A stretch of 32,662 bases of DNA. Source: an uncultured Clostridia bacterium. GTDB taxonomy: Bacteria > Bacillota > Clostridia > Lachnospirales > Cellulosilyticaceae. This document shows, piece after piece, positions 7,837 to 16,308 of this stretch. The position numbers were made by a program, and so were the translations under genes. The notes below the pieces were generated by a model. That model was not told the origin of the DNA and ran no database searches. It saw only the letters and a list, made by a program, of their open reading frames with translations. The stretch spans positions 1 to 32,662 of the forward strand of contig CALJNR010000057.1 in assembly GCA_937981575.1 (NCBI GenBank). The letters run 5' to 3'. Each line of letters starts with the position of its first letter. Within the stretch, counting starts at the first letter, position 1.

Positions 7837-7869
7837 TGACATGTTTAATGTCAGTAAACAAAAAGTTTA
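7837..7869. promoter_or_regulatory. Two inverted repeats at the XRE-potABCD transcription start
   Basis: TGACAT-N5-ATGTCA (7837-7853) covers the predicted start site, and TAAAC-N5-GTTTA (7855-7869) follows immediately. Their position just downstream of a strong promoter suits autorepression by the XRE-cupin protein encoded next. The binding protein is inferred. Confidence 0.5.
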
Positions 7870-7911
7870 TTTTTATTTCATATAGATAAAACTGAAGAGG
7901 GAGGCCGGTAC

Positions 7912-8451
7912 ATGGATATTGGTGCAAAAATTAATCAGCTCAGGAAGAAAAATGGTTTAACTCAGGAAGAATTAGCCGATAGATGTGAACTTTCCAAAGG
8001 GTTTATATCGCAAGTAGAAAGAGGGCTCACATCACCTTCAATTGCTACACTTATTGATATATTAGAGTGCCTTGGAACTAATCTTAAGGATTTCTTCAAT
8101 GAATCGAGTCAGGAAAAGATAGTTTTCACCAAAGAAGATGTTTTTGAGAAAGAAGATAAAGAAGATGGGAATATGATTACATGGCTTATCCCCAATGCAC
8201 AAAAAAATGATATGGAACCTATCCTTATTACGATTGAGCCGGGTGGAAAGTCTACCATTGATGCGCCGCATGAAGGAGAAGAGTTTGGGTATGTAGTAAC
8301 AGGCAACATTTACGTGCATTTAGGAAGTAAAAAGTTCAAAGCAAAAAAGGGAGACAGTTTTTATTTTAGGCCGACCAGTGATCACTACCTTCATAATACC
8401 GGTAAAACAAAAGCTACAGTGCTCTGGGTTGCTACCCCGCCAAGTTTTTAA
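7912..8451 (+). CDS. XRE-family regulator with C-terminal cupin domain
   Basis: A 179-residue regulator. Residues 5-60 form an XRE helix-turn-helix (LTQEELADRCELSKGFIS, then QVERGLTSPSIATL). Residues about 105-179 form a small cupin beta-barrel (HEGEEFGYVVTG, KKGDSFYFRPTSDHYLHNTG). The cupin would bind a small ligand; in relatives such as PuuR-like regulators that is putrescine or a related metabolite. GAGGGAGG precedes the ATG. It lies 17 bases before potA and shares its promoter, so it probably adjusts polyamine uptake to polyamine level; ligand and target are inferred from context. Confidence 0.9.
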   Translation: MDIGAKINQLRKKNGLTQEELADRCELSKGFISQVERGLTSPSIATLIDILECLGTNLKDFFNESSQEKIVFTKEDVFEKEDKEDGNMITWLIPNAQKNDMEPILITIEPGGKSTIDAPHEGEEFGYVVTGNIYVHLGSKKFKAKKGDSFYFRPTSDHYLHNTGKTKATVLWVATPPSF

Positions 8452-8468
8452 AGGAGTAAGGATAAGTT

Positions 8469-9524
8469 ATGACAGATAAGACGATAGAAAAAGATTATAT
8501 TATTGATTTGAAAAACATCTGTAAGTCATTTGATGATACGTATGTATTAAATGGGATCAGTATGTATATAAGACGCAATGAATTTCTTACGCTGCTTGGG
8601 CCCAGCGGATGTGGAAAGACGACACTTCTCCGTATTATAGGGGGATTTGAGCAGCCAAGTGGAGGAGAAGTTTATTTTGAAGGGGAAAATATTGCAAGCT
8701 TGCCTCCTTATAAAAGAAAGATTAATACGGTATTTCAAAAGTATGCTCTTTTTCCCCATATGAATGTTGAAGAAAATATTGCATTTGGACTGCATATTAA
8801 AAAGTTAGACAAAAAGCTTATCAGGAAAAAGGTTAGTGAAATTTTAGAACTTGTAGACCTTCAGGGCTTTGAGAAAAGATCAGTTGATTCTCTAAGCGGC
8901 GGCCAGCAGCAGAGAATAGCTATTGCAAGGGCTTTAGTTAATGAGCCAGAAGTATTGCTTCTGGATGAACCGTTAGGGGCTCTTGATTTGAAGCTGAGAA
9001 AGGGCATGCAGCTGGAACTTAAGAAAATCCAGCAGAAGATAGGCATTACTTTTATTTATGTCACACATGACCAAGAAGAGGCCCTTACCATGTCAGATAC
9101 CATTGCCATCATGCATGAGGGGAAAATTCAGCAGATAGGAACACCGGTAGATATTTATAATGAGCCTAAAAATGCATTTGTAGCTGATTTTATTGGAGAA
9201 AGTAATATCTTATCAGGCATGATGCTAAGGGATTACTTAGTTGAGTTCCAAGGGGTAGTATTTCCATGCGTAGACAGGGGATTTGGAGAAAATACACCGG
9301 TTGACGTTGTCGTAAGGCCAGAAGATGTACAACTTGTGAGCGAAAAAGAAGGCATGCTCTCTGGCAGGGTTGAATCGGTAACTTTCAAAGGCGTACATTA
9401 TGAAATGATGATTCGTACAGATGCATTTGTATGGACAGTTCACTCAACGCTTATGTCAAAAGTTGGCGAAATTACCGGGATGGTTATCCAGCCAGAAGAT
9501 ATTCATATTATGAAAAGGAGATAG
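8469..9524 (+). CDS. potA: Spermidine/putrescine ABC importer ATPase PotA
   Basis: A 351-residue importer ATPase. Motifs: Walker A GPSGCGKT (44-51), Q-loop Gln90, signature LSGGQ (142-146), Walker B VLLLDEP (162-168) and H-loop His200. A C-terminal TOBE-like regulatory domain from about residue 235 includes [11 protein letters not shown]. The length fits the PotA/MalK group. It energises polyamine uptake through the PotB-PotC channel. The gene order XRE-potA-potB-potC-potD is widespread in Bacillota and fixes the substrate class; the choice between spermidine and putrescine is not resolvable here. Confidence 0.95.
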   Translation: MTDKTIEKDYIIDLKNICKSFDDTYVLNGISMYIRRNEFLTLLGPSGCGKTTLLRIIGGFEQPSGGEVYFEGENIASLPPYKRKINTVFQKYALFPHMNVEENIAFGLHIKKLDKKLIRKKVSEILELVDLQGFEKRSVDSLSGGQQQRIAIARALVNEPEVLLLDEPLGALDLKLRKGMQLELKKIQQKIGITFIYVTHDQEEALTMSDTIAIMHEGKIQQIGTPVDIYNEPKNAFVADFIGESNILSGMMLRDYLVEFQGVVFPCVDRGFGENTPVDVVVRPEDVQLVSEKEGMLSGRVESVTFKGVHYEMMIRTDAFVWTVHSTLMSKVGEITGMVIQPEDIHIMKRR

Positions 9525-9529
9525 GCTGT

Positions 9530-10342
9530 ATGTATAGAAAGTCTCTTGCGTATCCTTATTTAATATGGGCTGCCATTTTTATTGCTGCGCCGCTGTTACT
9601 TATTGTTTACTTTAGTTTTTTTAAAGATGGGGTATTTACATTACATAATTATCAAAAATTTTTAGAGGATTACTACATAGAAGCACTTATAAGATCGATT
9701 CATCTTGCCTTTGTAAGCACTGTAATCTGCCTTGTTATGGCCTACCCGCTTGCTATGATCTTAAGCAGCAGGCAGATGACGAATAAAGAAATTATATTGC
9801 TGCTTGTCGTGCTGCCAATGTGGATGAATTCCTTACTTAGAACTTATGCATGGGCAAGTCTGCTTGAAAATAACGGGGTAATTAACAGCATTTTAAATGC
9901 CCTCAATGTTCCTAAAGTTCAATTTTTATATGGCAATGGAGCAGTTATATTTGGTATGGTTTATAATTTTTTCCCTTTTATGGTTCTTCCTATTTATAAT
10001 GTGCTGTGCAAGATAGATAGATCGCTGGTAGAAGCATCTTACGATTTAGGGGCTAATAAAATTACTACATTTCGAAGAGTGATTCTGCCTCTAAGTATGC
10101 CAGGAGTCATAACAGGAATGATTATGGTATTTATGCCTGCCCTTACAACATTTCTTATTACCCGGTTACTTGGAGGCGGAAAGGTAATACTAATCGGCAA
10201 TATTATAGAAGAGCAATTTACAAGAACAAGGGATATGGGATTCGGATCCGCAGTATCCATGATTCTAATGCTTATTGTTCTTGGAACATTATCTTTTATG
10301 TCGAAAAAAGATTCACTAGATAAAGGAGGCGGATTATTTTGA
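9530..10342 (+). CDS. potB: Spermidine/putrescine ABC importer permease PotB
   Basis: A 270-residue inner-membrane permease with about six helices. The MetI-type coupling motif is present (EASYDLGANKITTFRRVILP, then LSMPGVITG). I chose the ATG at 9530, five bases after the potA stop, because AAAAGGAG lies just upstream; the open frame extends back into potA without support. Its stop overlaps the potC start by four bases. It pairs with PotC to form the channel. Confidence 0.94.
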   Translation: MYRKSLAYPYLIWAAIFIAAPLLLIVYFSFFKDGVFTLHNYQKFLEDYYIEALIRSIHLAFVSTVICLVMAYPLAMILSSRQMTNKEIILLLVVLPMWMNSLLRTYAWASLLENNGVINSILNALNVPKVQFLYGNGAVIFGMVYNFFPFMVLPIYNVLCKIDRSLVEASYDLGANKITTFRRVILPLSMPGVITGMIMVFMPALTTFLITRLLGGGKVILIGNIIEEQFTRTRDMGFGSAVSMILMLIVLGTLSFMSKKDSLDKGGGLF

Positions 10343-11124
10343 GTCGTTTCTTAAAAAGGGCCTATGTTCTATTTATTCTTTTGATGATGTATGCACCTAT
10401 TGCACTCCTCATGGTTTTTTCTTTTAATAACTCTAAGCTTCCTATTTGGAGTGGGTTTACATTAGATTGGTATATTAAAATGTTTAATAATGCAGGCGTT
10501 CAGGAAGCTTTTATGTATACGCTCATCATTGCAGTGTTATCTTCACTGGGAGCAACTGTTATTGGTACTTTTGCGGCTATAGGTATTCATCAGATGACAG
10601 GATGGAAAAAAAATATAATCATGAACATTACTTATATTCCGCTACTAAGTCCAGACATTGTAATCGGTATATCACTGATGATGCTTTTCTCTGTACTTAA
10701 GCTGCCCTTCGGACTTGTTACACTTATTGTATCTCACATTACATTTAGTATACCTTATGTCATCTTATCTGTAACGCCAAAGCTGAAACAGATGAACTAT
10801 AATCTTTATGAAGCAGCACTTGACTTAGGAGCAACGCCAGGATACGCCTTTAAAAAAGTTATTTTCCCTGAAATTATGCCGGGGGTGATAGCAGGAGCGT
10901 TTATTGCTTTTACATTATCTATTGATGATTTTGTAGTCAGTTTCTTTAACAAAGGGGCCAGAGAAGAAACTTTGCCAATTAAAATTTATGCAATGGCACG
11001 TAAAGGTGTAAATCCAACAATTAATGCTATTTCTACTATTATGTTTACAACGATCATTGTTATTTTATTAGGAATAAATATAAGAGCAAACAAAAAAGCT
11101 AAAGTACTAAATGCTAGAAAATAA
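10339..11124 (+). CDS. potC: Spermidine/putrescine ABC importer permease PotC
   Basis: A 261-residue permease with about six helices and the coupling motif ALDLGATPGYAFKKVIFPEI. The start is TTG at 10339: AAAGGAGG at 10322-10329 is correctly spaced, and the TTGA overlap with the potB stop suggests translational coupling. The N-terminal segment FSFNNSKLPIWSGFTLDWY is typical of PotC. Confidence 0.94.
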   Translation: MSRFLKRAYVLFILLMMYAPIALLMVFSFNNSKLPIWSGFTLDWYIKMFNNAGVQEAFMYTLIIAVLSSLGATVIGTFAAIGIHQMTGWKKNIIMNITYIPLLSPDIVIGISLMMLFSVLKLPFGLVTLIVSHITFSIPYVILSVTPKLKQMNYNLYEAALDLGATPGYAFKKVIFPEIMPGVIAGAFIAFTLSIDDFVVSFFNKGAREETLPIKIYAMARKGVNPTINAISTIMFTTIIVILLGINIRANKKAKVLNARK

Positions 11125-11169
11125 AGTAAAAGAACTTAAGTTTTAATGCTGCTAAAGGGGATAAAACAA

Positions 11170-12222
11170 ATGAAAAAATGGACCAAGATTACTATGAAAG
11201 CTGCCATTATGTTTTTGGCAGCGCTGCTAACAGGCTGCGCATCAAATAAGCCTTCCATTACTGTTTATAACTGGGGAGACTATATTGACCCAAAAGTAAA
11301 TGATTTGTTTACTGAAGAAACTGGTATTAAAGTCGTATACGCTGAATACGCCAACAATGAAGAAATGTATGCAACTGTTGAACCAGGCAATGTAAATTAT
11401 GATGTTATCTTTCCATCAGATTATATGATTGAGAAGATGATAAGTGTAGATATGCTAGAGCCTATAGACACTTCTAAACTCACACATTATACTCAGATTG
11501 ACGAGAGATTCAAAGCACTTCAATTTGATCCAGAAAACCGCTATTCAGTGCCTTATATGTGGGGAACAGTAGGTATTGTTTATAATACAAAAATGGTTAA
11601 TGAGCCAGTAGACAGCTGGGATATTTTATGGAATCCTAAGTATAAGGGACAGATTTTTATGTATGATAGTGAAAGAGATTCGATCATGGTTGCACTTAAA
11701 AAGCTTGGATATTCTATGAATACAAGAGATAAAGCACAGTTAGAAGAAGCAAAAGCACTTCTGATTGAGCAAGCGCCTCTTGTTCTAGCTTACGTAGGAG
11801 ATGAAGGCAAGGGGAAAATGGCAAATGAAGAAGCAGCACTTATGGTTGCCTGGTCAGGAGATGCTATGGTTATGATAGAAGAAAACCCTGATTTAGCTTA
11901 TGCTGTTCCAAAAGAAGGATCAAATTACTTTGTAGATTCAATGGTGATTTCAAAAGGGAGTAAAAATATAGAAGCTGCCCATAGATATATTGACTTTTTA
12001 TGCAGAGCAGACATAGCTGCTAAAAATGCTGCCTATATAGGCTATTCTACCCCTATCAGTGCAGCAAAAGACTTATTACCTGAGGATGTTAAAAATAGTG
12101 AAGTAGCTTATCCAAATGAGGAGATGATTAATAATCCTCTTACTGAGATGTTTAATGATCCATCAGATCTTATTGAAGTATATAGTAATATTTGGACGCA
12201 GGTAAAAGCTTCCAATTCATAA
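11170..12222 (+). CDS. potD: Spermidine/putrescine-binding lipoprotein PotD
   Basis: A 350-residue substrate-binding lipoprotein. The signal peptide ends in the lipobox LLTGC, with the lipidated Cys23. The mature part begins with the PotD hallmark ITVYNWGDYIDP. YDVIFPSDYM, VPYMWGTVGIVYNTK and SWDILWNPKYKGQ line the binding cleft in the family. I chose the second ATG (11170) over that at 11146 because AAAGGGG is well spaced before it and a signal peptide should start with MKK. The protein captures polyamine outside the membrane and delivers it to PotBC. It ends the operon; a clear terminator is not visible after it. Confidence 0.95.
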   Translation: MKKWTKITMKAAIMFLAALLTGCASNKPSITVYNWGDYIDPKVNDLFTEETGIKVVYAEYANNEEMYATVEPGNVNYDVIFPSDYMIEKMISVDMLEPIDTSKLTHYTQIDERFKALQFDPENRYSVPYMWGTVGIVYNTKMVNEPVDSWDILWNPKYKGQIFMYDSERDSIMVALKKLGYSMNTRDKAQLEEAKALLIEQAPLVLAYVGDEGKGKMANEEAALMVAWSGDAMVMIEENPDLAYAVPKEGSNYFVDSMVISKGSKNIEAAHRYIDFLCRADIAAKNAAYIGYSTPISAAKDLLPEDVKNSEVAYPNEEMINNPLTEMFNDPSDLIEVYSNIWTQVKASNS

Positions 12223-12302
12223 GTATAAATATTTAAAAAGCAGCAGTTTGTTAGGCGCTTTTAAAATGTCTGTTAAATTAGACTACGGTATGAATTTATT
12301 CT

Positions 12303-12330
12303 TTGAAAATTGGAAAAACTAAGTTATAAT
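12303..12330 (+). promoter_or_regulatory. Promoter of the DUF4190-like gene
   Basis: TTGAAA (12303-12308), 16 bp, TATAAT (12325-12330), about 33 bases before the start codon. This implies the gene is transcribed separately from potABCD. Confidence 0.55.
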
Positions 12331-12362
12331 AAAGACATAATATAGAAAACGGAGGTAGGGGC

Positions 12363-12707
12363 ATGGAAGAAACAACATTAGGTGAAGAATTAGATTTTTT
12401 AGATGATGAATATGAGATAGATGATACAAATGATGGTATAGAATCAATGCCGATGACAAGTTACCCTAATCAATGGAATGCATGGACTTCTTTGATTCTA
12501 GGAATAGTTGGTTCACTGGGCTGGATTGTGCCAATTATTGGCCTTCCAGTTACTATTGTAGGGACTGTTCTTGGGGCTGTGGGGATCAAAAATAAAAGTA
12601 TGAGAGGCATCGCTATTGCAGGATTTGTTGTGAATGTTGTTTTTCTGACAGCATCTATTGCTAAAGGGATTATAGACATTATCAGATACTTAAAAAAAAC
12701 AAATTAA
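12363..12707 (+). CDS. Small DUF4190-like membrane protein
   Basis: A 114-residue protein. The first 40 residues are strongly acidic (LDFLDDEYEIDDTNDG), followed by two hydrophobic segments at about 43-75 and 80-103. They contain the glycine-rich loop GTVLGAVGIKNKSMRGIAIAG, a pattern typical of DUF4190 small membrane proteins. Function is unknown in the family. GGAGGTAGGGG precedes the ATG; the gene has its own promoter and terminator. Confidence 0.75.
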   Translation: MEETTLGEELDFLDDEYEIDDTNDGIESMPMTSYPNQWNAWTSLILGIVGSLGWIVPIIGLPVTIVGTVLGAVGIKNKSMRGIAIAGFVVNVVFLTASIAKGIIDIIRYLKKTN

Positions 12708-12710
12708 ATT

Positions 12711-12740
12711 AAAAGGTTGCTGAAGAAGCAATCTTTTTTT
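12711..12740 (+). terminator. Terminator after the DUF4190-like gene
   Basis: AAGGTTGCT (12713-12721) pairs with AGCAATCTT (12727-12735) through one G-T pair, with loop GAAGA and a run of seven T. Confidence 0.88.
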
Positions 12741-12759
12741 GATTCATGGGCCCATAATC
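12741..12759. promoter_or_regulatory. GC-cored palindrome before the YedF-like gene
   Basis: ATGGGCCCAT (12746-12755) is a perfect 10-bp palindrome, extended by GATT and AATC on its flanks with one unpaired C. It stands out in AT-rich DNA and may be an operator for the gene at 12824; this is inference. Confidence 0.35.
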
Positions 12760-12823
12760 ACCGATTATTTGAAAGACGCATACAATATTGATAAGCGGAT
12801 TACATTAGGGGGGAAAGGATGCG

Positions 12824-13162
12824 GTGTATAAAAATGTAATTATAATTAATAGTGATACTTTAGGAAGAGGAGATGCTGAAGTCGGACGTACGCTGTTAGG
12901 CACATTCCTCAGAAAGCTGCTTGCAAGTATCGATAAACCAGATGCAATTATATTTTATAATTCCGGAGTAAAACTTGTTATTAGAGGGTCTTACTTTATA
13001 GATATATTAGATGGACTTGAATGCGAAGGCGTTGAATTATTAGCTTGTGGAACATGTGTATACAAAGCATGCAGAGATAGTTCACTTGAAGTAGGAAGAA
13101 TAACAAACATGGAAGAAATTGCAGATATCCTGTTAAAAGCAGATAAAGTTATTACCCTTTAA
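12824..13162 (+). CDS. DsrE-like protein, C-terminal half of YedF selenium-metabolism family
   Basis: A 112-residue DsrE/DsrF-fold protein. The sequence follows the C-terminal domain of the YedF-type sulfurtransferase-like family almost throughout: SDTLGRGDAEVGRTLLGTF, IFYNSGVKL, then ELLACGTCVYKAC with Cys75, Cys78 and Cys83, and VGRITNMEEI. Full-length members have an N-terminal TusA-like domain of about 80 residues; none is present or encoded just upstream. The GTG start follows AGGGGGG (12807-12813). The family is linked to selenium metabolism by co-occurrence; the exact reaction is unknown. No selD or other selenium gene is in this window. Confidence 0.8.
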   Translation: MYKNVIIINSDTLGRGDAEVGRTLLGTFLRKLLASIDKPDAIIFYNSGVKLVIRGSYFIDILDGLECEGVELLACGTCVYKACRDSSLEVGRITNMEEIADILLKADKVITL

Positions 13163-13193
13163 GACGTGGTCGTTAAAAGTAAAATATTTCATA

Positions 13194-13232
13194 AAAATAC
13201 CCCCTTGGACAATTATGCCAAGGGGGTATTTT
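13194..13232. terminator. Strong bidirectional terminator
   Basis: AAAATACCCCCTTGG (13194-13208) and CCAAGGGGGTATTTT (13218-13232) are perfect 15-bp arms around a 9-base loop, with T-runs on both strands. It serves the YedF-like gene on the plus strand and the hydrolase gene on the minus strand, whose TAA stop overlaps the end of the stem. Confidence 0.93.
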
Positions 13233-14232
13233 ATTCTTCTTCTGGCTGAAGCTCGATAGCTAACTCTTTGATCACACGAATAATAGTATCTATATCAGAT
13301 AATTCAATAACATTAACTGAACCATTTATATAAGTTTGAAGACTGTTTGTTGAAAGAGACAGCATGTTGGTCTGGCTTGCCTGCCAGCTGCCATAAGGAT
13401 TAGCTTTAGAGGTAATAATACGCAGGGGAATATTGCCTAGCGTGCCATGCTCAAGAATGACCTTTGCATTATTAGAAAGCTTAAGCTTTTCTTCAATCAT
13501 ATTTCTATTCCATATTTTTTCAAGACCAATACCAGTATTTAGAAGTCGTAGTTCATGGGGGAGAGAAGGGTTAGGATTCAAAGTTTTTTGGACCATTTCT
13601 GTATCGGATAATAATCTAAGAGCACCTACGTTCCGTATACCATTAATAAGAAAAGACTCGACAATCATAATATTATTAAATTTACTACAGAAATCTGGTG
13701 CCGCTCCGTCGATTAAAACTATACCAGCAACTTCTTCAGGATAAAGCTGAGCATACCTAATGGCTTCAAGTGATCCCATGGAATGTGCGACAAAAATAAT
13801 TGGGAATGGATATTCTGCGTTATGTAAAACTTCATGTATTTCGGAAACTATTGTATCAATATCACGGGCTTCTTTTGTAAGATCACTCCAGCCATAGCCG
13901 GGTTTGTCATAAACAGCCTTCGAAAATTCATCAGGAAGTTTTGAAAAGATAGGATACATTTCTGTATAAGGAACAGAGGCACCTATATTTGATGTAAAGA
14001 CTAATGAAAGATCAGACTTGCCGGAAGACGTATAAAGGTGCATGTTATACCCATTTATATCAGCTAATTTGCCGACACGCCCGTATTGATCAGCATCAGC
14101 ATAAACACTAAAGGTCTGATAAAGATAACCTATTATAAATAAAAAGATCAGTGAAAGATATAGAAATATTGCTTTGTTTATTTTTTGATTTTTACCGTAT
14201 TTTCCGAGCACCATTTTTTTATTTTTTACCAT
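13231..14232 (-). CDS. Membrane-anchored alpha/beta hydrolase-fold protein
   Basis: A 333-residue protein with an N-terminal membrane anchor (about 20-40) and an extracellular alpha/beta hydrolase domain. The region YDKPGYGWSD is typical of the fold. The nucleophile elbow is AHSMGS, with Ser151, and is followed by LYPEEVAGIVLIDG. Where the catalytic His is expected near the C terminus (SGHYIHLD-type motif), this protein reads VNVIELSD with Asn307, so the usual triad seems incomplete. The start at 14232 is supported by AGGAG eight bases upstream; the longer open frame back to 14454 has no such support. It could be a lipase/esterase relative or a non-catalytic member; the substrate is unknown. 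Confidence 0.82.
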   Translation of the reverse strand: MVKNKKMVLGKYGKNQKINKAIFLYLSLIFLFIIGYLYQTFSVYADADQYGRVGKLADINGYNMHLYTSSGKSDLSLVFTSNIGASVPYTEMYPIFSKLPDEFSKAVYDKPGYGWSDLTKEARDIDTIVSEIHEVLHNAEYPFPIIFVAHSMGSLEAIRYAQLYPEEVAGIVLIDGAAPDFCSKFNNIMIVESFLINGIRNVGALRLLSDTEMVQKTLNPNPSLPHELRLLNTGIGLEKIWNRNMIEEKLKLSNNAKVILEHGTLGNIPLRIITSKANPYGSWQASQTNMLSLSTNSLQTYINGSVNVIELSDIDTIIRVIKELAIELQPEEE

Positions 14233-14413
14233 TGTTCTATCTCCTAATAAATGACATAAATACCTTTCTATTATAGATTTTCTTTTATTATAACATAAAT
14301 TTTGTATTAATTTGAGTTTATAGTTAAAAAAATATCGAAATATAAGAGAAGCGATGAGCCGGAAGTATAGGCAATAGAGGCAATACAATATTTGTAAGCT
14401 AAAAATACTATCA

Positions 14414-14442
14414 TTATCAATGAAAATAATGTATATTATAAT
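14414..14442 (+). promoter_or_regulatory. Candidate promoter of the murB cluster
   Basis: TTATCA (14414-14419), 17 bp, TATAAT (14437-14442), 54 bases before murB. The -35 matches at 4 of 6. The surrounding DNA is AT-rich, so alternatives exist. Confidence 0.4.
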
Positions 14443-14495
14443 AATGTATAACATGTAAGTTTTAAATGTTGGTATCCTGTTAAGGAGTTGAAAAA

Positions 14496-15413
14496 ATGGA
14501 AATAAATATGATTAAAGACCTGTTTAGTACTAAGATACCAAATGAAAATATTTTAGTTGATGAACCTATGAAAGATCATACATCTTTTAAAATCGGCGGG
14601 ACGGCAGATGTATTTATCACTCCGACAAGCACCGAAGAACTGGTAAATGCCGTTCAAATTTGCAGTAAAAATCAAATGAATTATTATATAATAGGAAATG
14701 GAAGCAATTTATTAGTAGATGATCGGGGTTTTAGAGGCGTTATCATACAAATTAGTAAAAATCTCAGTCATATTGAGATAGAAGATACAATGATTACAGC
14801 TTACAGCGGGGCACTGCTTTCTAAAATAGCCAATACAGCACTTAGCCATGAACTCACAGGTTTTGAGTTTGCTCAGGGCATTCCAGGGACCTTGGGCGGA
14901 GCAGTTGTGATGAATGCGGGGGCGTATGGCGGTGAATTAAAAGATGTTATTGTTGATGCAGAAGTTATGGATCAGAATGGGCAAATTAAAATACTTACAA
15001 AAGATGAATTAGCATTAGGCTACCGAACAAGCTGTATTCAGGCGAATAAATATATTGTACTAAGAGCTAGGTTGCGTCTTGAAAAAGGAGATAAAGTAAA
15101 GATATTAGCTACCATGAAAGACCTGGCAGAAAGAAGAAGAGATAAGCAGCCATTGGAGATGCCAAGTGCGGGCAGTACTTTTAAACGGCCAGAAGGTTAT
15201 TTTGCAGGCAAGCTTATTATGGATGCTGGACTAAGAGGTTATAAAATAGGTGGAGCGATGGTATCAGAAAAGCACTGTGGTTTTGTAGTTAGTGACGGGA
15301 CGGCTACATTTAAAGACGTACAAGAGCTTATAAATTATGTACAGCGTACAGTCAAAGAAAAGTTTAATGTGGATTTACAACCTGAAATAAAGATAATAGG
15401 GCACTTAGGATAA
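14496..15413 (+). CDS. murB: UDP-N-acetylenolpyruvoylglucosamine reductase MurB
   Basis: A 305-residue FAD enzyme that reduces UDP-GlcNAc-enolpyruvate to UDP-MurNAc with NADPH, the second committed step of peptidoglycan precursor synthesis in the cytoplasm. FAD-binding motifs are GNGSNLLVDDRG (68-79) and GIPGTLGGAVVMNAGAYGGE (128-147). Catalytic residues by family alignment are Arg177 in GYRTS, Ser227 in AGSTFKRP (the proton donor) and Glu297 in QPEIKIIG. TAAGGAG precedes the ATG. It leads a cluster with rapZ, yvcK, whiA and an HPr-like gene, an arrangement common in Clostridia. Confidence 0.97.
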   Translation: MEINMIKDLFSTKIPNENILVDEPMKDHTSFKIGGTADVFITPTSTEELVNAVQICSKNQMNYYIIGNGSNLLVDDRGFRGVIIQISKNLSHIEIEDTMITAYSGALLSKIANTALSHELTGFEFAQGIPGTLGGAVVMNAGAYGGELKDVIVDAEVMDQNGQIKILTKDELALGYRTSCIQANKYIVLRARLRLEKGDKVKILATMKDLAERRRDKQPLEMPSAGSTFKRPEGYFAGKLIMDAGLRGYKIGGAMVSEKHCGFVVSDGTATFKDVQELINYVQRTVKEKFNVDLQPEIKIIGHLG

Positions 15414-15434
15414 GATTATATTTAGGAGGCAGTT

Positions 15435-16307
15435 ATGAACTTTATCATAGTAACAGGGATGTCTGGAGCAGGAAAAAGCAGTGCCATCAAGTTTTTTGAA
15501 GATATGGGCTACTATTGTGTAGATAACCTTCCGCCTACTTTAATTACAAATTTCGCAGAACTTATTGTACCGCAAAAAGATAAATTAAGTAAAGTTGTCC
15601 TCGGGATTGATATTAGAGGAGGTGTTTTATTTTCAGATCTCTTTAGCAGCCTCCATGATTTAAAATCATTAGGGCATACGTATGAAATTGTTTTTTTCGA
15701 CTGCAGTGACACAGAGCTTATTAAAAGGTATAAAGAAACCAGAAGGCTTCACCCCCTTGCACGCAGTGAAAGGGTCGAAGAAGGCATTCAAAGAGAAAGA
15801 GAAATTTTAGTAGAAATGCGCTCTAAGGCACATCATATCATTGATACGTCTTATATGCTTCCAAAGGACACAAAAGAAGTTCTGTTTAAGATATATAATG
15901 AAGAAAAAGCATTTAATAGCTTGATGATAACCATTCTTTCTTTTGGTTTCAAATACGGAATGCCTATAGATGCTGATCTTATTTATGATGTAAGGTTTGC
16001 GCCTAATCCTTATTATATCCCTGAAATGAGGCCGTATACCGGAAATGATGAAATCGTAAAAAATTATGTAATGCAGTTTGAGGTTACCCAAATATTTCTT
16101 TCAAAATTAAAGGATATGATTAGTTTTTTAATACCAAACTATATGCATGAGGGAAAGAATCAATTAGTTATTGGTATCGGATGTACGGGAGGAAAGCACC
16201 GTTCAGTTACGATTGCCAATGCCCTTTATAAATTTTTACAAGATGAAGGACATACTGTAATGATTCAGCATAGAGATATTGATAAAGATAGTAAAAGAGG
16301 GAAATAA
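15435..16307 (+). CDS. rapZ: RNase adapter / nucleotide-binding protein RapZ (YvcJ)
   Basis: A 290-residue P-loop NTPase of the RapZ/YvcJ family. Walker A GMSGAGKS is at 8-15, followed by YCVDNLPP (27-34), DIRGG (59-63) and FFDCSDTELIKRY (87-99). The C-terminal domain carries the signature GCTGGKHRS (249-257). In E. coli RapZ controls GlmS synthesis through small RNAs; in Bacillus YvcJ binds and hydrolyses GTP and affects competence. It lies 21 bases after murB and one base before yvcK, so it is co-transcribed with both. Confidence 0.96.
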   Translation: MNFIIVTGMSGAGKSSAIKFFEDMGYYCVDNLPPTLITNFAELIVPQKDKLSKVVLGIDIRGGVLFSDLFSSLHDLKSLGHTYEIVFFDCSDTELIKRYKETRRLHPLARSERVEEGIQREREILVEMRSKAHHIIDTSYMLPKDTKEVLFKIYNEEKAFNSLMITILSFGFKYGMPIDADLIYDVRFAPNPYYIPEMRPYTGNDEIVKNYVMQFEVTQIFLSKLKDMISFLIPNYMHEGKNQLVIGIGCTGGKHRSVTIANALYKFLQDEGHTVMIQHRDIDKDSKRGK

Positions 16308-16308
16308 T

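Noticed and set aside
7556..7927. Minus-strand open frame of 123 codons between the efflux and polyamine operons
   Set aside because: It runs through the strong plus-strand promoter and start of the XRE gene, has no RBS, and its composition is typical of translated AT-rich spacer.
12236..12262. Possible terminator after potD
   Set aside because: Only a 6-bp stem (AAAAGC/GCTTTT) with a 15-base loop and no following T-run.
14233..14454. N-terminal extension of the alpha/beta hydrolase
   Set aside because: It would place an AT-rich, Tyr/Ile-dominated segment before the anchor; the ATG at 14232 has a well-placed AGGAG.
16279..16308. TTG start for yvcK inside rapZ
   Set aside because: No RBS; the ATG at 16309 has AGAGGG and gives the normal N terminus.
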